Assembly (NCBI GenBank): GCA_020137815.1
Contig: CM035361.1
Span: 4,740,085-4,804,084, forward strand
Source of the DNA: Hormiphora californensis
Taxonomy: Eukaryota > Ctenophora > Tentaculata > Cydippida > Pleurobrachiidae
Direction: 5' to 3'
DNA: 64,000 nt
Below, in pieces: positions 35,629 through 47,100 of this stretch. Each line of letters starts with the position of its first letter. Position 1 is the first letter of the stretch. The notes beneath the pieces were generated by a model. It saw only the letters and a list, made by a program, of their open reading frames with translations, was not told the origin of the DNA and ran no database searches. Both the position numbers and the translations under genes were made by a program.

Positions 35629-36051
35629 CTAGAAGTCAGGTAATTTTAGCTTCCCATTTGCATTATATGGGTGAAAATAAATAATCCAAACTTAATTAAT
35701 AATACAATCATGAAAATCTTTATTCGCAAATCGCAGAAACTTCGAGAAAGAAAAAGAATCTGATAGACGGAAATTAAGCCACACGAACATCAAAATATAC
35801 ATTAATAATAAACGTGATCGTGGCTTTGCATCTGTGAATGTCAATAATTAACTATGCCAATTAAATAATTAACTTCAAATATCAGCTCTCAGACACAATG
35901 TCCCTTTCCAAAGATTTCTCGTCATGTACAATATATGCAGCACAGTGCACAACTTATAGCAATATAGCATAGGTGTCATTCAAATTCAGCATTGAGCAAT
36001 GCCATGCAATGCAATCCACTTGATGGTAGATACGATCTGATATCATGCAAG
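35629..36051. other. Intergenic, nothing recognised
   Basis: AT-rich sequence downstream of the minus-strand peptide gene and likely to include its 3'UTR. No repeat or ORF of note. Confidence 0.4.
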
Positions 36052-38194
36052 TTATGCGTTCTTCCTTTTTCCAAACTTTTCAAATCGAGAGTCCCACGGG
36101 TTCATCTGACGTTTCACAAATTCTTCCTGCGGGGGGGTTCCCATGGTATACTTTGGTATACTTTGGCACTTTCCACAACTTTTTCAGCGATTTTCCATAT
36201 ACCAAAGTATACCAAAGTATACCAAAATATACCAAGGTATACCAAAGTATACCATAAAAATTTTGAAAAAGGTAAAATTTAAGCGATAAATTAAAATAAT
36301 TGACTAAATTTGTAAAACTACATCCTTATTTCGTTCTAAATTGGTAATATAAAGCTTATTAAACTGATTTTTACGTATGTTACATCATCCGGCTAGTGCT
36401 CAAGGCTGGCCACTCAGTGGCCAGGGGTTCAATTCCCGGTTGAGGCAATTTTTGAAAATTTTTTAGAGACTATACCAAATACTATTTGAACTTTTTATTG
36501 ACTTTTTAAAAAGTTTTTTATCGCACTCAAATGAGTCCCAATGTGTCAAACCCCAGTTTTGTGACTCATCATTTCATAGGCAAAATAAGTTTCCTCGATT
36601 CTATGAAATTAGCCAATTTAGCCTAGTTAACCTCAAGTTTATGAGTTAAGAAAGTTTATACAAACTGTTTTAAAGCCTTAATTATTGTAAATTAACACTT
36701 TAAAGTACGTAAAGCTATTAAAAAGATATGGTATACTTTGGTATACTTTGGTACCTTCCACATATTTAAATTTTTTTGGAATTTTCCATATGCCAAAGTA
36801 TACCAAAGTATACCAAAGTATACCATGGGAACCCCCCCCTTCCTGCACGAAGGGGAGATATTTTTGGGTCATTTGATCCCTCTCGTTTAATTTGGATTTG
36901 GGCACGTCGTCGCGCCCTGTTTCAATACGGGTCTAGATGGCTATAATTATAGCCACGGTTGCCGCCAGCCAGTACGCTTTCAGGTGTTCATGTTGTTAGT
37001 TAATTACTACCAGTTAGCTGTTTATAGGGGATTTCAATTATTACCTCATCGACGACCCGATCATTGGTCTGTGAGTTGGACAACTCCTCCTCTTGGTCTC
37101 CGTTATTAAACCTCTCGTTGGGAATCCAAGCTGAACATGGGGATAAAATGATAAAATTCAAATTTTAATTTGTTCATTAGTTCCAAAAAGTTGATCTCAA
37201 ACAAGACTGTACTTCGGGTACTGGCTATTAGCCACGGGAGAATTAAATTATAATTCTGATTCAAGGGACAAGTAAGGGGGAGAATAATATTAAGGGGAGA
37301 ATGGTATTTATGGAGGCCGGGACACATAATATAGCTCCCAAAACCGTCAAAAGCAGGAACCGACCGAATTAGGAAATACTGATCCCTGATTGGCTGATAA
37401 CCAGTCACGTGACATAAATAACGAGTTATGATTGTTTGTTTACTTGTTTCGGTCGGTTCCTGGTCAAGAGACTTACACTGGCTGTCAGCAGAGTTCACCT
37501 CGGCACCCTCCACCTCTGAGCTCTGCATGGTACACACCAAACACCTGTGAAATAAAATATTAGATGTGTGAACACACTGCAGACACACCTGTGAAATAAA
37601 ATATTAGAGAGGTGTGAACACACTGCAGACACACCTGTGAAATAAAATATTAGAGGTGTGAACACACTGCAGACACACCTGTGAAATAAAATATTAGAGG
37701 TGTGAACACACAGTGCAGACACACCTGTGAAATAAAATATTAGAGGTGTGAACACAGTGCAGACACACCTGTGAAATAAAATATTAGAGGTGTGAACACA
37801 CTGCAGACACACCTGTGAAATAAAATATTAGAGGTGTGAACACACTGCAGACACGTCCTGTGAAATAAAATATTAGAGGTGTGAACACACTGCAGACACA
37901 CCTGTGAAATAAAATATTAGAGGTGTGAACACACTGAAGACACACCTGTGAAATAAAATATTAGAGGTGTGAACACACTGCAGACACACCTGTGAAATAA
38001 AATATTAGAGGTGTGAACACACTGCAGACACACCTGTGTGAAATAAAATATTAGAGGTGTGAACACACTGCAGACACACCTGTGAAATAAAATATTAGAG
38101 GTGTGAACACACTGCAGAGGTGTGAACACACTGCAGACACAGACATAACTTACATTGCAAAGGATATAACGGTGAGAATAAGACTTCGATACAT
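36052..38194 (-). CDS. Secreted amidated-peptide precursor, last exon interrupted by transposon
   Basis: Minus-strand exons 38194-38154, 37544-37477, 37130-37045 and 36932-36052, the last broken by a transposon at 36838-36131. Leaving out the transposon and one copy of its 8-bp target duplication, the frame is continuous for 119 codons to TAA. Residues 1-20 (MYRSLILTVISFAMCLVCTM) are a signal peptide. An acidic spacer follows (SSEVEGAEVNSADSQSW, NNGDQEEELSNSQ), then basic KSKLNERDQ and LPFVQEEFV. The end is KR-QMNPWDSRFEKF-GKR-KNA: dibasic sites on both sides, Gln first and Gly last, the layout of a pyroglutamylated, C-terminally amidated peptide hormone or neuropeptide. No known peptide family is recognised. 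The exon 4 start (CTAG|ACC) is the least certain border. As sequenced, translation would leave the peptide frame inside the transposon unless it is spliced out. Intron 1 is an acceptor-derived array. Confidence 0.65.
36131..36838. mobile_element. 708-bp inverted-repeat transposon inserted in an exon
   Basis: Ends GGGGGGGTTCCCATGG and CCATGGGAACCCCCCC continue inward as (TATACTTTGG)n / (CCAAAGTATA)n. Perfect 8-base target duplications CTTCCTGC lie at 36123-36130 and 36839-36846. An 8-bp duplication is typical of hAT-type elements. No transposase. A tRNA-like B-box (GGTTCAATTCC) lies near 36426. Confidence 0.9.
37354..37462 (+). mobile_element. MITE family A, copy 11
   Basis: Full-length copy within intron 2 of the peptide precursor, 14 bases from the donor side. 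Flanks GTCAAAAG and GTCAAGAG are an 8-base duplication with one mismatch. Confidence 0.9.
37545..38150 (-). repeat. Acceptor-anchored 44-bp minisatellite in peptide gene intron 1
   Basis: Read on the gene's strand, about 12 units of CTCTAATATTTTATTTCACAG|GTGTGTCTGC lie ahead of the genuine exon 2 junction TATTTTATTTCACAG|GTGTTTGGTG. Unit length varies from 43 to 46 bases. Nearly all of intron 1 is this array. Confidence 0.92.
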
Positions 38195-39587
38195 GGTTTA
38201 TCTGTGTTGGAACTACAAAATATGTGTCAAAACTTGTGGCTACTGGCTAGTCTTATTTGTCGATCATGATGTAGTATTATAGTGACAGTGTACTAGACAA
38301 ATCGGATTACGGATGATCATTTAGATACGATCTAGATTCCAAGATTTAAGATCTGATACAAGATTATAATCTGAGAAAAGAATTAAGTCACATGGCGCTA
38401 CGTAATTGCTGTTGCAAAGTATAAATCAGTGCCTACAAAGCTTCGTAGATTAAGAAAATAAGAAGAAGCCAGAACTCTGTCTAGCGGCGCCAAACCCCGA
38501 GTTTACAGTGCGTTCAGATGGCGGATGGTATTTGCAGCTTGTTCGACCCTCCCTCCCCACGCCCCGGGGAGTAAAAAAGGTTTGAACAAAACAAGATGAG
38601 GTCCACGGCGCCAGACAGCCTGCAGAACTATCAAATCTCAGAATGAATTTCCACAACCTAGCGGTGACTTTTTATAGCACTATTTCACAGCGTTACGTTC
38701 CCTCCTGCAGCGCGAGATTGCGGGGGGTGCCTTTGTTTCCGTGCGTCATGCCTACAAATTAAAATATTGCTGCAAGCTAGAATGGGCACCAAGAAGAAAG
38801 TATTGTCCAACTCATTTAAAATTAAATACCCCGCTTCTTGGTGTCTTTTATATAAGCCCCGCTATAACGCTTTGTTATACTTATAGCAGTTTATACTAGT
38901 TACAAAGAATAGATCATGGCGATCCCCCGCTGAATTGCCACGTGACCAGGGCACGTGACATGTGCAGCTGTGATCTATATAAGTCACGTGACCAGCTGTG
39001 ATCTATATAAGTCACGTGACCAGCTGTGATTGAAGTTCTTTGTTTCAAATGTTGTGGGAGGGATTAAAATGAAATTGAAGCGGATTGTTGCATAGAAGTA
39101 GTATTATAGTTGATCCTTAATTCAAAGTACCTCAATAGCCGAATGCACAATACTGGTTACAGACTACAGGTATATAGTCAAACCTCGATTTACCGGACTT
39201 CTCAGGGATGGGGGTTTGTACGAATATACGGCAAATCGGCCGGTAAATCGAGGTCCGGTAAATCTAATAAATTTACTAGATTATCTAAGTTTGACTGCAG
39301 TAAAGATCGTAAAATATTTATTATTTAATATTTATTTTCCGTCACAAAATGCGGGGAGAGTTGTGCACAGAACATATATAAAAAGACGCTAACAAAATTG
39401 AAGTACTAGAAAGAAAAGTTTCTGTCTATGATAAGTCGAGTTCAATAAAGTGAATGTTATTAATAGGTTATTGCCTCTCCTATAACGCTATAATATAGCT
39501 AGGCGCTCTATAGATTACAATATGTGATATAAAAGTGAAAAGAAGAAAATTGTCTACATTCTACAGAGTAGCCTAATGAAGAACATA
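38195..39587. other. Upstream of peptide gene; intergenic repeats
   Basis: Likely promoter region of the minus-strand peptide gene near 38195-38400. Further on: a family C element at about 38480-38616 with an embedded TTGTTCGACCCTCC..GGTTTGAACAAAACAAG hairpin, a three-copy direct repeat GTCACGTGACCAGCTGTG-ATCTATATAA at about 38930-39025, and a family B-like element at 39176-39297. No gene recognised. Confidence 0.5.
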
Positions 39588-39782
39588 GGGGGAAAACAGT
39601 CGTGCCTGAACCTCAGGTCAAGTACACGGCTATTTTCCACTGAGACCTGAGATCTCAGGTTTCAGTGACGGCTATTGCCTTAAATTTCAGGAAATAGCCG
39701 TCACTGAAACCTGAGATCTCAGGTCTCAGTGGAAAATAGCCGGGCACTTGACCTGAGGTTCAGGCACGACTGTTTTCCCCCA
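39588..39782. repeat. Near-perfect 195-bp palindrome
   Basis: GGGGGAAAACAGTCGTGCCT at the left is mirrored by AGGCACGACTGTTTTCCCCC at the right. The arms are about 95 bp with very few differences and the loop is minimal. Confidence 0.92.
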
Positions 39783-39812
39783 TAAACTCATAAACTCAAT
39801 TTTTAAAGCAAC

Positions 39813-40246
39813 TACAGTCGGACCAGGGAATTAGTGTCTGACTGTGGTCTGAGACCCCCTAGGGGCACGGAGCTTTTCTGAATCACCTTTTCGAGACGAA
39901 TCCAACGCAACCGGAATTAGCTTTCTATCTTATCGGGAAGTTTAGGCCCCTTCATTTTTCGGTGTGCGAGCCAATCAGAGGCCTGGATTTCGAAATAATT
40001 GATTGGCTTGCGCACCGAAAAGTGACCAAAAATGAAGGGGCTCAAGCCCAAACTTCGACCGATAAGATAGAAAGCTAACTCCGGTTGCGTTGGATTCGTC
40101 TCGAAAATGTGATTCAGAAAAGCTCCGTGCAGTAGGGGGTTTCCAGACCACAGTCAGACACTACCCGTGATCATCAGGGGAAACGGTATATCGGGGTGAA
40201 GCATTTTAACCCTTTGAGTTTGTATATAATATCGGGGTCCGACTGT
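39813..40246. mobile_element. Family B element with nested foldback
   Basis: Outer CAGTCGGACC..GGTCCGACTG ends are split by a foldback at about 39835-40165 whose arms read GTCTGACTGTGGTCTGAGAC and complement, with GCACGGAGCTTTTCTGAATC inside. The foldback's terminal TGTCTGACTGTGG resembles the host element's own end. Confidence 0.8.
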
Positions 40247-40508
40247 TGATATAAAATTATGATACGTCCAGCGGATAATATGATGCTTGTTGAACAAGTT
40301 TTTCTAATTCAAAACCTAAATCGCAGAAAACTTAACTGAAACAATTATGCTTCTTTGGCCTATAAAGCGGCGAAGCGGGGACTAATTAAACCAACAACGC
40401 CCATTATCGCCCATTATCGCTAAAAGGTCATTTATTTTAAACAAACAGGGCCTAGGTCTAATTGCTGAGTAAGACTAAGCCAGGAGGGTGTCATCCCTCA
40501 ACAAATTT
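40247..40508. other. Intergenic, nothing recognised
   Basis: AT-rich sequence with a short direct repeat of CGCCCATTAT near 40400. No gene. Confidence 0.3.
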
Positions 40509-41260
<752 letters not shown>

Positions 41261-42319
41261 AGCAATGATTTTATCCTGAATAATGAGTTCAGAGCAAGAA
41301 TTAAATAGGGAAGAAAATCGAAAAATACTGATTTTATCATGACTACAAAATTAGCTAAATGATTTTTCGTCAGTAATATAATTGCTGGCGACAGTTAAAT
41401 TATTTGTTGTGGCCATTAAACTAGAGCTAAAAAACAGGTACAGGTAATGGGTTAGTTAAAGAATTGAGAGAAAAACAGAATTTATCAACTATCTATGCCA
41501 CGTACTGATATCGGGTGATACAATCGGTTGCTTTGCTCGACCCCCTCTCTCCAAAACTAAAAGGGTTTCGACAAAAAAAGTGATACATAAAATACCAAGA
41601 GGGGTGGTTATAGCTTGCCTTGTTCGACCCTCCCTTTTATAAAATAAAATAAAAAGGGTCGAACAAAACAAGTTGTGGCTTACTCGACAAGATACATCAT
41701 GATTACATTGGCATCACAGATCATGCATCGTAGGTATCTCATTAATGTTAGCCGTATTTACTAGGTACGGCTAACATTAATTTGGTAAATGTAAAAGTGT
41801 AGTTCACAACAGATATTACCTTAAGGGGGGGGGGATAACTCCATCTTTAGGTGGACCGACTTTCCTATTGCAAGTTTTAAAACTTATTTTTAAACGTTGA
41901 GAGATGATCCAAGCTCCAGTCTTCACGTCCAGTCTTCTAGAAGGAGAGATAATCCTTAATTATAAAGTAGAAATTATGCGTGGCGTGATGACCTATCCAC
42001 ACGTGAAAATAGAGGGGGTTGTCAAGGAGGTGCCATAGACCATACGGCGTACGCAGCGGGTGATTGAAGACTGCACGTGCGGATTGGTGCAGTGGGTGAG
42101 AGGGGTGCTCCTGGGTGAGGGAGAGTGCGGTGATTCGCGTCAACGAGTGCTCTACTTCAACGGGCTTTCTAGTTGTAAAGTAGAAATGAACGTCGTAATG
42201 AGTGTGATGTCCTATCCACACGTGCAAATAGAGGGGTACGAGCAGCGATGGGACTTGGGAGGGATCGAATTTGCAGATCGAATTTTTAGGCAATGTTCAC
42301 AATCATTAGCTTTTTTGGA
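41261..42319. other. Intergenic with small inverted-repeat elements
   Basis: An element with TTGTTCGACCC-type ends at about 41530-41672, a short palindrome at about 41745-41783 (TAATGTTAGCCGTA mirrored), and a roughly 210-bp direct repeat in which AAAGTAGAAAT..TGATG(A/T)CCTATCCACACGTG occurs at about 41962 and 42177. No gene. Confidence 0.55.
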
Positions 42320-43412
42320 AAGAACTCGATCTCTTCTTTCTAAAGAGCCCAAGATTTTCGAAATTGGTCGAGAAATGGCCAAGTCATGGGGTAAAACGTC
42401 TCAAAATCGTGCCAAAAAGGTGATTTTCGACTGACAAAGCCGCTGTTTCAACGGAGTGAATTTATAGAGAACTCCAACTTGGTGACATTGACACCTAGTG
42501 TGTGCGAGATCGAGGTCGCGCAGCGACCGAGATCGAGCTCACACATAGGTGTCCGCTCCGCCCCCTAAAAAAGGGTCGTGTCTTTCAAGCCAAATTGCAC
42601 GCGATCCACTGGACCGATTTGCATCCGGTTTGTCGCAAAAGACTACAAATTGATCCTAATATACTGGAAAATACCCGAGAAGTTTGTCTGTCAACAGGAA
42701 GTGGGTCAAAATTGACACTGAAGTCAAATCTGTAATCTGGCTTCTGAGCCTTTTTGCACCACTCCCAGGCGGTTTAGAATGAATCTGAGGGTATCAGAAG
42801 ATAGGTTGAACTCTTGTGAGTACTGGAAAATACCCGGCATTAATAGCTTATGCTAATTGCATCAACATATCTCCCAATATCTTCTAAATCGCATGGGCGT
42901 AGTGCAGAAACTCTTGGAAGCCAGAATATAGATTTGACTTCAGTGTCAATTTTGACCCACTTCCTGTTGACAGACAAACTTCTCGGGTATTTTCCAGTAT
43001 ATTAGGATCATTTGTAGTCTTTTGCGACAAACCGGATGCAAATCGGTCCAGTGGATCGCGTGCAACATCCCTTGAAAGAAACGACCATTTTTGGGGCGGA
43101 GCAGACACCTGTGTGTGAGCTCAATTTTGGTCGCGCACGGTGTCTATGTCACCAAGACTCCAACGGGCTTTCTAGTAACTTATATAAGGTTAAAGAGCAG
43201 GTTATAAGCCCCCCCCCCTCGAATATATTCTTTCTTACTTTCTCTTTCGGTAGCTGCAACAATTTTCAGTTTCATTTTCATTTTCAGCCGCTCAACCTTT
43301 CACTTTCACTTTCAGTTTCACTATGATAGAAGCCGTTGGGACGAATGGCAGGGTGTTAAGCCACCTGCTGCTGGCATGGTAGAGAATTTGAGAGACCCCA
43401 TGAGGGCGAAAT

Positions 43413-43440
<28 letters not shown>
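42320..43440. repeat. Repeated unit split by a family D insertion
   Basis: 42320-42477 plus 43158-43440 match 61480-61930 closely (GAACTCGATCTCTTCTTTCT..TTATAGAGAACTCCAAC then ACTCCAACGGGCTTTCTAG..CCCCATGAGGGCGAAATAGG). The copy at 61480 is uninterrupted. Confidence 0.85.
42478..43157. mobile_element. Family D inverted-repeat element, copy 2
   Basis: CTTGGTGACATTGACACC..GGTGTCTATGTCACCAAG with interior matching 34760-35350. It interrupts the repeated unit at ACTCCAA(C), which is duplicated on both sides (7-8 bases). The paralogous empty site is at about 61636. A further terminus of this family begins near 63955. Confidence 0.85.
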
Positions 43441-43451
<11 letters not shown>

Positions 43452-43606
43452 AAGTGGGGAGAGAGAGAGAGAGAGAAAAGGTCCTTTTTCTTTCGCGAAT
43501 CTCTCATCACCAACTTAAAGCGATGAGCCACCTGCTCCTGGTAATGGTAGAGAATATAGGAGAAGGGATTCAATCGAATGTCGAGGTCACATCTGAACAG
43601 CCGCAA

Positions 43607-43671
<65 letters not shown>

Positions 43672-44137
43672 TGGAGGGCAGGGTGCCACCTGGTACTGGT
43701 GCTGCACTGGCCCGGAATTTGACATCGGATACCATCCTCTCTCGCTGGGGCTCACGTGGATCTGGTACCGTTGTAATGGCACGACCGTTATATTACCGCG
43801 TGAGAAACGTGGCGTCGTGGCCAGAGCTCATTGGCCTGAAAGATCAGACAATTCAGTTCGCTTCAGCTTCAGTTCTACAAGCTGAGACACTATTTGGCTA
43901 GTTCAGCACGATGAACGATCTTTTAGTTTGGACAACTGCAATGTTAGAACGCTTAATTAATTTGACTGGTTACAGAATACTTCTCGAATTCAGTTTTAAT
44001 GTGGCCTTTAGATTTGATTTTCATATTTGATTTTTTGACGTAACTATTTGTATACCTCTGTCAGGCCATTGCTCTGACAGTTATACCTGATAAAACTTCT
44101 CTCACAGAGCCTTTCAGCTGAATTCTGAAATCAAGTA
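43441..44137. other. 5' flank of Ly6-type gene
   Basis: (GA)n tracts at about 43421-43478 and a 58-base tract at 43610-43667, with overlapping frames that are artefacts. A second copy of the motif GAGCCACCTGCT(C/G)CTGG(T/C)A lies near 43523. The Ly6 promoter should lie in the last few hundred bases. Confidence 0.45.
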
Positions 44138-47100
44138 ATGGCTAACTTTTTGGCCCTCGCTATCGGACTCATGTCTGTTATGGTTGCTACTCAAGGTCTC
44201 GAATGCTACCAATGTAAAGAATCCTATCTTGTAAGTAGGAGATATCTCCATTGTTCTATCAATCTTTCTTTCTCCTCTCTTTCTCTATTCTATCTTTCTT
44301 TCTCTATACCGAATCGAGACATCCTTAGCGAGTTTTCAATTTGTGGGCATTAGCGTCGACATCAGGGGTAAAATCGCAGTTTTGCCTACATCGTAGGTAT
44401 TAGGGTCACCACACACCAAAGTTAAAATTAAAATTAAAATTTTGATTTTAAACCCGCACACACCAGCGGCCGTTAAAATTTCTCTCCCCCATTCTAAAAG
44501 TAACAATCTCGCGCGCGATTTTGACGGCGTGTTAAAATTTTGTCATCCAACGCGACCGTCAAAATCGTGCGTGAGATTGTTACTTTTAGAATGGGGAGAG
44601 AAATTTTAACGGCCGCTGGTGTGTGCGGGTTTAAAATCAAAATTTTAATTTTAATTTTAACTCTGGTGTGTGGTGACCCTAATTTGGGCGAAACCCTTAT
44701 GCTCTCTTTTCGGAGCGTGTTCGTCTAGACATTGCGCGTCGCGGGTGAACGAGCTAACCCGGGTGAACGAGCTAACAATAGTGAACTTACATGCGATATA
44801 CAGTCGGACCCCGATTTAACGGCCCCCGATTTAGCGGCACCCCGATTTAACGGCAGGATAAATTTCCCCCAAAAAATTTTTGAAATTTTTTTGAAATTTT
44901 TTTGAAAATTTTTTCAAAGGTATATCAACCATGTCCGAATCGTGTTTCGAATCAGTGCATCTTATCGCATGTCCTGTCGCTAATTAGACGGTTCGAAACG
45001 AACAGATATGTGATCCACATGAGGCCCATCGAATCGCAATTTTAACTGGCCCCATGGGGATCACGTATCGGTTCGTTTCGAACCGTCTAATTAGCGACAG
45101 GACGTGCGATAAGATGCACTGATTCGAAACACGATTCGGACGTGGTTGATTACCTTTGAAAAATTTTCATAACTTTTTTTTTGCAAAATTTTACAGAATG
45201 ATTGTCAATGCTTTGATCGGTGCTCCCCATGAATTTTTAGAGAAAAAGATATTTTGAAATTCGAATTCTTCCTCACTCCGCTTAAAGTGCCCCGATGTGG
45301 CATGGTATCACGTATCGGTTCGTTTCAAACCGTCTAGATCTTATCGCATGTCTTGCTGCTAATTAGACGCGTCTAATTAGCAGCAAGACATGCGATAAGA
45401 TGCACTGATTCGATAAACGATTCGGACGTGGTTGATAGTATTTTAATAACTTTTTTTGAATTCTTTTTTGAATTCTTTTCTTTTTCTAACCAGAAATGAT
45501 CATGTAATCAATACATGGACATTGCATTTAACACTTAGAGGTGTTTTAGTATAGCATTTTGGACAAAAATAGGGTTTTATGGGCCAAATATGCTCTACCC
45601 CGATTTAACGGACACCCCGATTTAACGGACAAAACCCTTTCCCCCGAGGGTGCCGTTAAATCGGGGTCCGACTGTACTACATCGCGCGCATGTAATTGCA
45701 CTATTGTTAGCTCGTTCACCCGGGTTTGGTACAGCCCGCGACGCGCAATTTCGAGACGAACACGTTCCGAAAATGCAGTATGATATACCGTAGGCGAAAC
45801 TGTGGTTTACCCCCCCCCCCCCCGGTGTTGGCGCTACTGCCTACAAGCAGTTTTGCCTACCCTGATCCACCTCCAAATTAGAGTTTAATTAGGTGTTTTA
45901 TGGTGTAGGCATTATTGCATTATACCAAACAATTGGCTTGCCTCTAGCGAGTTCTAGTTTTGGTTATAAGTTAGCATACAATATCACAATTTCTCCGCAG
46001 GAAAAGGAGAAGGCTGATGACTTCGTGGACTGCAAAGACAATACTGTTGTAACCTGTCTTGGTACAGAGAAATGCTTGAAGGGACACTATACATCCTCAG
46101 TTGAAGTTACCTTGTTTGGTGTTAAAGGCGAGGTAAAGTCAAACCAATACAATTTCACGGTATATCGATACCGTGATATAATACTAAGATACACTTGATA
46201 TACAGTAATGGGCGGGAAAATATCCCCCCTAGACTAGCATGGTTCCAGATATCGTGGAGCGCAAAAATTTGGCACAGTGATCTAGTTACTGTTGCTATGT
46301 TCTAACCCTCCGCGCCCGAAACACAGCCAGGCAAAGTTACTGTATGGGACAAATAAATAGGTTTACCAAAATTTCAGACTTTTAGCTTGGAGGGCAAATA
46401 ACGATTTGCGGGATACGTAGTATAGACGTAGTAGCGACGTATTATAGACATACTATAGAAGTATTATAGATGTATTACCGACAGACGTATTATCGACAGA
46501 CGTACTCAAAGACGTACTATAGACGTAGTATAGATGTAGTAAAGACGTAGTATAGACGCCTTAACGACGAGAAAAACGTATTATAGACGTACTATAGACG
46601 TACTATAGGCGTACTATGAGCATAGTGTGGTGTATATAGCTAGCAAAAATAAGCATTACCCGAATTAACGACACCCGATTTACGGACAAACCTTATCCAG
46701 GGTTTAAACGGTTTCAGAAATGTCGAATCACGCATTATGCTATGTGCTCTTCCCGGTTTGTAAGCGACAACGCAATTTCGAGACAACTGTTCCGAAATGC
46801 AGTGATTAACCGTAGCGAAAACATGTGTTACCCCCCCACGAGATCTTCAAGACCCGGGGTTTGGGCGTACTGCCTACAAGCAGTTTTGCTACCCTGACAC
46901 CGACAGAATAGAGTTAATTAGGTGTTTTAGGTAGGCATTATTGCATTATACAAACAATTGGCTTGCTCTAGCGAGTTCTAGTTTGGTAAGAAGACATACA
47001 AAATCACAATCTCGCGAGGAAAAGGAGAAGGCTGATGACTTCGTGGACTGAAGACAAGTTGTAACCGTTTGGTACAGAGAAATGGCTGAAGGGACACATA

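Larger units (their letters stand above)
44345..45840. mobile_element. Nest of three inverted-repeat elements in Ly6 intron 1
   Basis: The outer palindrome runs from GCAGTTTTGCCTAC / GTAGGCAAAAC with inner CGCGACGCGCAAT and GGTGAACGAGCTAAC arms mirrored near 45710-45760. It is interrupted by the 44400-44682 palindrome and by the 44801-45675 family B element. Confidence 0.75.

Noticed and set aside
36678-36905. Minus-strand 75-codon frame MPKSKLNERDQ...GILWYTLVYFGIW
   Set aside because: Its N-terminal part is the real peptide-precursor exon; the remainder is transposon sequence after the insertion point.
41937-42434. Overlapping frames of about 120 codons on both strands
   Set aside because: They cover a direct repeat pair and transposon flank; no protein features and no splice context.
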